NCBI GenBank assembly: GCA_032622095.1 | Contig: CP136068.1 | Coordinates: forward strand, 188,473,309-188,537,308 | DNA: 64,000 nt | DNA from: Siphonodentalium dalli | Lineage: Eukaryota; Mollusca; Scaphopoda; Gadilida; Siphonodentaliidae | Direction of reading: 5' to 3' | Part shown: positions 58,948-64,000 of the stretch, in pieces | Layout: each line of letters starts with the position of its first letter | Position numbering within the stretch: the first letter of the stretch is position 1 | Position numbers and translations under genes: made by a program | Notes under the pieces: model-generated | Told to the model about the DNA's origin: nothing | Database searches by the model: none | The model's input: only the letters and a program-made list of their open reading frames with translations

Positions 58948-59110
58948 ACGTATTTTTTGCACTTTTGTGCCAACGAAATGGTCTGAAATGATAATACGAT
59001 GAAAATAATACGATGCACCAGATTGTCTTCACAAACAAATATGTGGTTTGCTGCCGACAATAAAAAGACGCGAAATATGCAACAAAAAGCCTAAAATTGA
59101 AAAGTAAGAT

Positions 59111-59183
59111 CGCCCAACGTGGGGCTCGAACCCACGACCCCGAGATTAAGAGTCTCGTGCTCTACCGACTGAGCTAGCCAGGC
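59111..59183 (-). tRNA. tRNA-Lys(CTT), unit 9
   Basis: No difference from the unit 1 gene was seen. Confidence 0.97.
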
Positions 59184-59415
59184 AGCCACGTCATCACATA
59201 ATTATGTACACAGTCATCGGGAAACGAGGATGGGAAAAAACCCAACTAATTTTACATTTAAACTATAGGCCTACTCGCAGTTTCTCTCTGCATGCTGGTT
59301 ACTTTAAGTGAGACGACGGGTGTGAAGGATGAGACCAATATACCGCAAGATAACATGTGGCATTGGCAACAATCAATACAGTCACTTCAACAAAAGTAAG
59401 ACAAAAATGATTATC

Positions 59416-59488
59416 AGGTCCGGGCGAGGATCGAACTCGCGACCTTCTGCGTGTAAAGCAGACGTGATAACCACTACACCACCGGACC
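59416..59488 (-). tRNA. tRNA-Val(TAC), unit 9
   Basis: No difference from the unit 1 gene was seen. Confidence 0.95.
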
Positions 59489-59913
59489 TGTCCATAGCTA
59501 ACAGATATAATAATTATCTGAGATTTCTTTGCATCCAAACTGAAGGACGTAAATTACTATGGACCACAGGTTGACTCTGTTTATATGCCAAAATGACCTT
59601 TGATCTGCTGAATATGAAAACTCAACAAAACGGGGCTCCGAACTTTGGACGAATTACCTGGAATTGCGTGTATTTTTGTGGATTCATGCTGTAAACCCTG
59701 TTATATTGGCCGGATCAGATATATACATGTATGTATATTTAACAACTGAGTCGGCAGTTCCTGCATTATCTCTGATTTAAATCACAGCCCAGAAAATTAC
59801 TCTTTATCAACATACACAATATATGGACAATACAATCTCGTTAGATTAATTGATGCATTTAGCATCGGAGCTGACGGGATTCAAATTTAGATTGAAGTCA
59901 CTAACTATCGTCC

Positions 59914-59985
59914 GACTCCGTGGCGCAACGGTAGCGCGTCTGACTCCAGATCAGAAGGTTGCGTGTTCAAATCACGTCGGGGTCA
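59914..59985 (+). tRNA. tRNA-Trp(CCA), unit 10
   Basis: No difference from the unit 1 gene was seen. Confidence 0.97.
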
Positions 59986-60131
59986 ATATTTTGAGGACCT
60001 ATTTTTCAGTTTTGTTTCTGTGTTTTATTTTGGAATTATGCATCCATTGTACTAATGTACCAATACTCTATAATAAAACATGGGTGTCCATTCTATAACC
60101 ATACGGGTATTGTTTAACCGTTTATCCGTAC

Positions 60132-60203
60132 TCCTCGGTAGTATAGTGGTAAGTATCCCCGCCTGTCACGCGGGAGACCGGGGTTCAATTCCCCGCCGGG
60201 GAG
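60132..60203 (+). tRNA. tRNA-Asp(GTC), unit 10
   Basis: No difference from the unit 1 gene was seen. Confidence 0.97.
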
Positions 60204-60386
60204 ACTATACTTTTATTTGTCTTTGGTGCTTGAAAAATAGTTTTGTGCACACGCTATGAAGATCCATTAGAAGATCCATTACATCACATTTAATATGCTG
60301 ATCAATATTTTAATGACGGGGATATGTAGACATTACTGTTTGTTCCTTGATTGAATACAATGCAATGAGTCAAAACATTTTGCACA

Positions 60387-60459
60387 GTCCCAGTAGCTCA
60401 GTGGATAGAGCGCTGGACTTCTAATCCAGAGGCCGTGGGTTCGATCCCCACCTGGGATG
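60387..60459 (+). tRNA. tRNA-Arg(TCT), unit 10
   Basis: The gene matches unit 1 and has the ATTACTG spacer variant upstream. Confidence 0.97.
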
Positions 60460-60622
60460 ACGTATTTTTTGCACTTTTGTGCCAACGAAATGGTCTGAAA
60501 TGATAATACGATGAAAATAATACGATGCACCAGATTGTCTTCACAAACAAATATGTGGTTTGCTGCCGACAATAAAAAGACGCGAAATATGCAACAAAAA
60601 GCCTAAAATTGAAAAGTAAGAT

Positions 60623-60695
60623 CGCCCAACGTGGGGCTCGAACCCACGACCCCGAGATTAAGAGTCTCGTGCTCTACCGACTGAGCTAGCCAGGC
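60623..60695 (-). tRNA. tRNA-Lys(CTT), unit 10
   Basis: No difference from the unit 1 gene was seen. Confidence 0.97.
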
Positions 60696-60927
60696 AGCCA
60701 CGTCATCACATAATTATGTACACAGTCATCGGGAAACGAGGATGGGAAAAAACCCAACTAATTTTACATTTAAACTATAGGCCTACTCGCAGTTTCTCTC
60801 TGCATGCTGGTTACTTTAAGTGAGACGACGGGTGTGAAGGATGAGACCAATATACCGCAAGATAACATGTGGCATTGGCAACAATCAATACAGTCACTTC
60901 AACAAAAGTAAGACAAAAATGATTATC

Positions 60928-61000
60928 AGGTCCGGGCGAGGATCGAACTCGCGACCTTCTGCGTGTAAAGCAGACGTGATAACCACTACACCACCGGACC
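60928..61000 (-). tRNA. tRNA-Val(TAC), unit 10
   Basis: The gene matches unit 1. The same 18 bp deletion as in unit 8 lies upstream, at about 61066. Confidence 0.95.
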
Positions 61001-61407
61001 TGTCCATAGCTAACAGATATAATAATTATCTGAGATTTCTTTGCATCCAAACTGAAGGACGTAAATGACTCTGTTTATATGCCAAAATGACCTTTGATCT
61101 GCTGAATATGAAAACTCAACAAAACGGGGCTCCGAACTTTGGACGAATTACCTGGAATTGCGTGTATTTTTGTGGATTCATGCTGTAAACCCTGTTATAT
61201 TGGCCGGATCAGATATATACATGTATGTATATTTAACAACTGAGTCGGCAGTTCCTGCATTATCTCTGATTTAAATCACAGCCCAGAAAATTACTCTTTA
61301 TCAACATACACAATATATGGACAATACAATCTCGTTAGATTAATTGATGCATTTAGCATCGGAGCTGACGGGATTCAAATTTAGATTGAAGTCACTAACT
61401 ATCGTCC

Positions 61408-61479
61408 GACTCCGTGGCGCAACGGTAGCGCGTCTGACTCCAGATCAGAAGGTTGCGTGTTCAAATCACGTCGGGGTCA
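61408..61479 (+). tRNA. tRNA-Trp(CCA), unit 11
   Basis: No difference from the unit 1 gene was seen. Confidence 0.97.
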
Positions 61480-61625
61480 ATATTTTGAGGACCTATTTTT
61501 CAGTTTTGTTTCTGTGTTTTATTTTGGAATTATGCATCCATTGTACTAATGTACCAATACTCTATAATAAAACATGGGTGTCCATTCTATAACCATACGG
61601 GTATTGTTTAACCGTTTATCCGTAC

Positions 61626-61697
61626 TCCTCGGTAGTATAGTGGTAAGTATCCCCGCCTGTCACGCGGGAGACCGGGGTTCAATTCCCCGCCGGGGAG
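61626..61697 (+). tRNA. tRNA-Asp(GTC), unit 11
   Basis: No difference from the unit 1 gene was seen. Confidence 0.97.
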
Positions 61698-61880
61698 ACT
61701 ATACTTTTATTTGTCTTTGGTGCTTGAAAAATAGTTTTGTGCACACGCTATGAAGATCCATTAGAAGATCCATTACATCACATTTAATATGCTGATCAAT
61801 ATTTTAATGACGGGGATATGTAGACATTCCTGTTTGTTCCTTGATTGAATACAATGCAATGAGTCAAAACATTTTGCACA

Positions 61881-61953
61881 GTCCCAGTAGCTCAGTGGAT
61901 AGAGCGCTGGACTTCTAATCCAGAGGCCGTGGGTTCGATCCCCACCTGGGATG
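61881..61953 (+). tRNA. tRNA-Arg(TCT), unit 11
   Basis: No difference from the unit 1 gene was seen. Confidence 0.97.
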
Positions 61954-62116
61954 ACGTATTTTTTGCACTTTTGTGCCAACGAAATGGTCTGAAATGATAA
62001 TACGATGAAAATAATACGATGCACCAGATTGTCTTCACAAACAAATATGTGGTTTGCTGCCGACAATAAAAAGACGCGAAATATGCAACAAAAAGCCTAA
62101 AATTGAAAAGTAAGAT

Positions 62117-62189
62117 CGCCCAACGTGGGGCTCGAACCCACGACCCCGAGATTAAGAGTCTCGTGCTCTACCGACTGAGCTAGCCAGGC
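62117..62189 (-). tRNA. tRNA-Lys(CTT), unit 11
   Basis: No difference from the unit 1 gene was seen. Confidence 0.97.
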
Positions 62190-62421
62190 AGCCACGTCAT
62201 CACATAATTATGTACACAGTCATCGGGAAACGAGGATGGGAAAAAACCCAACTAATTTTACATTTAAACTATAGGCCTACTCGCAGTTTCTCTCTGCATG
62301 CTGGTTACTTTAAGTGAGACGACGGGTGTGAAGGATGAGACCAATATACCGCAAGATAACATGTGGCATTGGCAACAATCAATACAGTCACTTCAACAAA
62401 AGTAAGACAAAAATGATTATC

Positions 62422-62494
62422 AGGTCCGGGCGAGGATCGAACTCGCGACCTTCTGCGTGTAAAGCAGACGTGATAACCACTACACCACCGGACC
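62422..62494 (-). tRNA. tRNA-Val(TAC), unit 11
   Basis: No difference from the unit 1 gene was seen. Confidence 0.95.
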
Positions 62495-62919
62495 TGTCCA
62501 TAGCTAACAGATATAATAATTATCTGAGATTTCTTTGCATCCAAACTGAAGGACGTAAATTACTATGGACCACAGGTTGACTCTGTTTATATGCCAAAAT
62601 GACCTTTGATCTGCTGAATATGAAAACTCAACAAAACGGGGCTCCGAACTTTGGACGAATTACCTGGAATTGCGTGTATTTTTGTGGATTCATGCTGTAA
62701 ACCCTGTTATATTGGCCGGATCAGATATATACATGTATGTATATTTAACAACTGAGTCGGCAGTTCCTGCATTATCTCTGATTTAAATCACAGCCCAGAA
62801 AATTACTCTTTATCAACATACACAATATATGGACAATACAATCTCGTTAGATTAATTGATGCATTTAGCATCGGAGCTGACGGGATTCAAATTTAGATTG
62901 AAGTCACTAACTATCGTCC

Positions 62920-62991
62920 GACTCCGTGGCGCAACGGTAGCGCGTCTGACTCCAGATCAGAAGGTTGCGTGTTCAAATCACGTCGGGGTCA
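62920..62991 (+). tRNA. tRNA-Trp(CCA), unit 12
   Basis: No difference from the unit 1 gene was seen. Confidence 0.97.
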
Positions 62992-63137
62992 ATATTTTGA
63001 GGACCTATTTTTCAGTTTTGTTTCTGTGTTTTATTTTGGAATTATGCATCCATTGTACTAATGTACCAATACTCTATAATAAAACATGGGTGTCCATTCT
63101 ATAACCATACGGGTATTGTTTAACCGTTTATCCGTAC

Positions 63138-63209
63138 TCCTCGGTAGTATAGTGGTAAGTATCCCCGCCTGTCACGCGGGAGACCGGGGTTCAATTCCCC
63201 GCCGGGGAG
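63138..63209 (+). tRNA. tRNA-Asp(GTC), unit 12
   Basis: No difference from the unit 1 gene was seen. Confidence 0.97.
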
Positions 63210-63392
63210 ACTATACTTTTATTTGTCTTTGGTGCTTGAAAAATAGTTTTGTGCACACGCTATGAAGATCCATTAGAAGATCCATTACATCACATTTAAT
63301 ATGCTGATCAATATTTTAATGACGGGGATATGTAGACATTACTGTTTGTTCCTTGATTGAATACAATGCAATGAGTCAAAACATTTTGCACA

Positions 63393-63465
63393 GTCCCAGT
63401 AGCTCAGTGGATAGAGCGCTGGACTTCTAATCCAGAGGCCGTGGGTTCGATCCCCACCTGGGATG
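63393..63465 (+). tRNA. tRNA-Arg(TCT), unit 12
   Basis: The gene matches unit 1 and has the ATTACTG spacer variant upstream. Confidence 0.97.
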
Positions 63466-63628
63466 ACGTATTTTTTGCACTTTTGTGCCAACGAAATGGT
63501 CTGAAATGATAATACGATGAAAATAATACGATGCACCAGATTGTCTTCACAAACAAATATGTGGTTTGCTGCCGACAATAAAAAGACGCGAAATATGCAA
63601 CAAAAAGCCTAAAATTGAAAAGTAAGAT

Positions 63629-63701
63629 CGCCCAACGTGGGGCTCGAACCCACGACCCCGACATTAAGAGTCTCGTGCTCTACCGACTGAGCTAGCCAGG
63701 C
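63629..63701 (-). tRNA. tRNA-Lys(CTT), unit 12, anticodon-stem mismatch
   Basis: Position 63662 is changed so that C40 becomes G. The 30-40 pair of the anticodon stem becomes a G-G mismatch. Among the copies in view this is the most damaging stem change. Confidence 0.88.
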
Positions 63702-63933
63702 AGCCACGTCATCACATAATTATGTACACAGTCATCGGGAAACGAGGATGGGAAAAAACCCAACTAATTTTACATTTAAACTATAGGCCTACTCGCAGTT
63801 TCTCTCTGCATGCTGGTTACTTTAAGTGAGACGACGGGTGTGAAGGATGAGACCAATATACCGCAAGATAACATGTGGCATTGGCAACAATCAATACAGT
63901 CACTTCAACAAAAGTAAGACAAAAATGATTATC

Positions 63934-64000
63934 AGGTCCGGGCGAGGATCGAACTCGCGACCTTCTGCGTGTAAAGCAGACGTGATAACCACTACACCAC
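63934..64000 (-). tRNA. tRNA-Val(TAC), unit 12, cut by the window edge
   Basis: The 3' end and anticodon arm are present, and the last 6 nt at the 5' end lie beyond the window. What is visible matches the other copies. Confidence 0.93.

Larger units (their letters stand above)
45996..64000. repeat. Head-to-tail array of a 1.5 kb five-tRNA unit, 12 copies in view
   Basis: Unit starts, taken at TGCCAAAATGACC, are 45996, 47508, 49020, 50532, 52044, 53556, 55068, 56580, 58074, 59586, 61080 and 62592. Ten complete units before the last are 1512 bp or close to it. Units 8 and 10 are 1494 bp because 18 bp is missing near their 3' ends (at 58060 and 61066). Unit 1 has a 13 bp duplication near 46200 and lacks 13 bp near 46896, so its net length is unchanged. 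Unit 12 is cut by the window edge. Unit order is Trp+, Asp+, Arg+, Lys-, Val-. T runs suitable for pol III termination follow each gene. The spacers have no convincing protein gene. Confidence 0.97.

Noticed and set aside
46273-63664. Repeated 79-97 codon open frames in the 1.5 kb units
   Set aside because: They overlap the tRNA genes on one or both strands and repeat only because the units repeat. No coding signature was seen.

Overview
This window is nuclear DNA from an AT-rich eukaryote, probably a marine invertebrate. A lophotrochozoan or mollusc-like animal is my best guess from the style of the dispersed repeats, but this is inference only. The evidence for a eukaryote is GT-AG introns with matching phases, pol III tRNA genes without encoded CCA, and many short non-autonomous DNA transposons (piggyBac-, hAT-, Harbinger-, Mutator- and mariner-like). 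There are no bacterial operons and no long intronless genes apart from exon-sized open frames.

Positions 1-24200 hold the 5' part of one large minus-strand gene. I could join seven coding exons by splice sites and reading phase: 24157-24021 (start codon), 18364-18077, 17130-16253, 15582-15541, 9941-8061, 7649-7504 and 5526-5185. Together they give 3714 nt, or 1238 codons. The open frame runs on past the left edge of the window. The protein is Ser-, Lys/Arg- and Asp/Glu-rich and looks disordered, and I do not recognise its family. Its introns are full of tandem repeats and MITEs. Three exon ends have tandem duplications that carry a copy of the exon tail plus its splice donor, and one splice acceptor is amplified in the same way.

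Positions 24200-45995 are gene-poor and repeat-rich. They contain long palindromes, foldback elements, four tandem copies of a roughly 0.6-0.8 kb element (28931-31147), a possible 6.8 kb element with terminal inverted repeats (31827-38667) and an eleven-copy satellite with a three-unit higher-order period (34157-35930). Only two weak candidate coding segments were found there (36589-37068 and 41323-41796).

Positions 45996-64000 are a head-to-tail array of a 1.5 kb unit, 12 copies in view and continuing past the right edge. Each unit carries five tRNA genes: Trp(CCA), Asp(GTC) and Arg(TCT) on the plus strand, then Lys(CTT) and Val(TAC) on the minus strand. That makes 60 tRNA genes, of which 59 are complete. 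Copies are almost identical, and shared small variants indicate ongoing homogenisation by unequal exchange or conversion.
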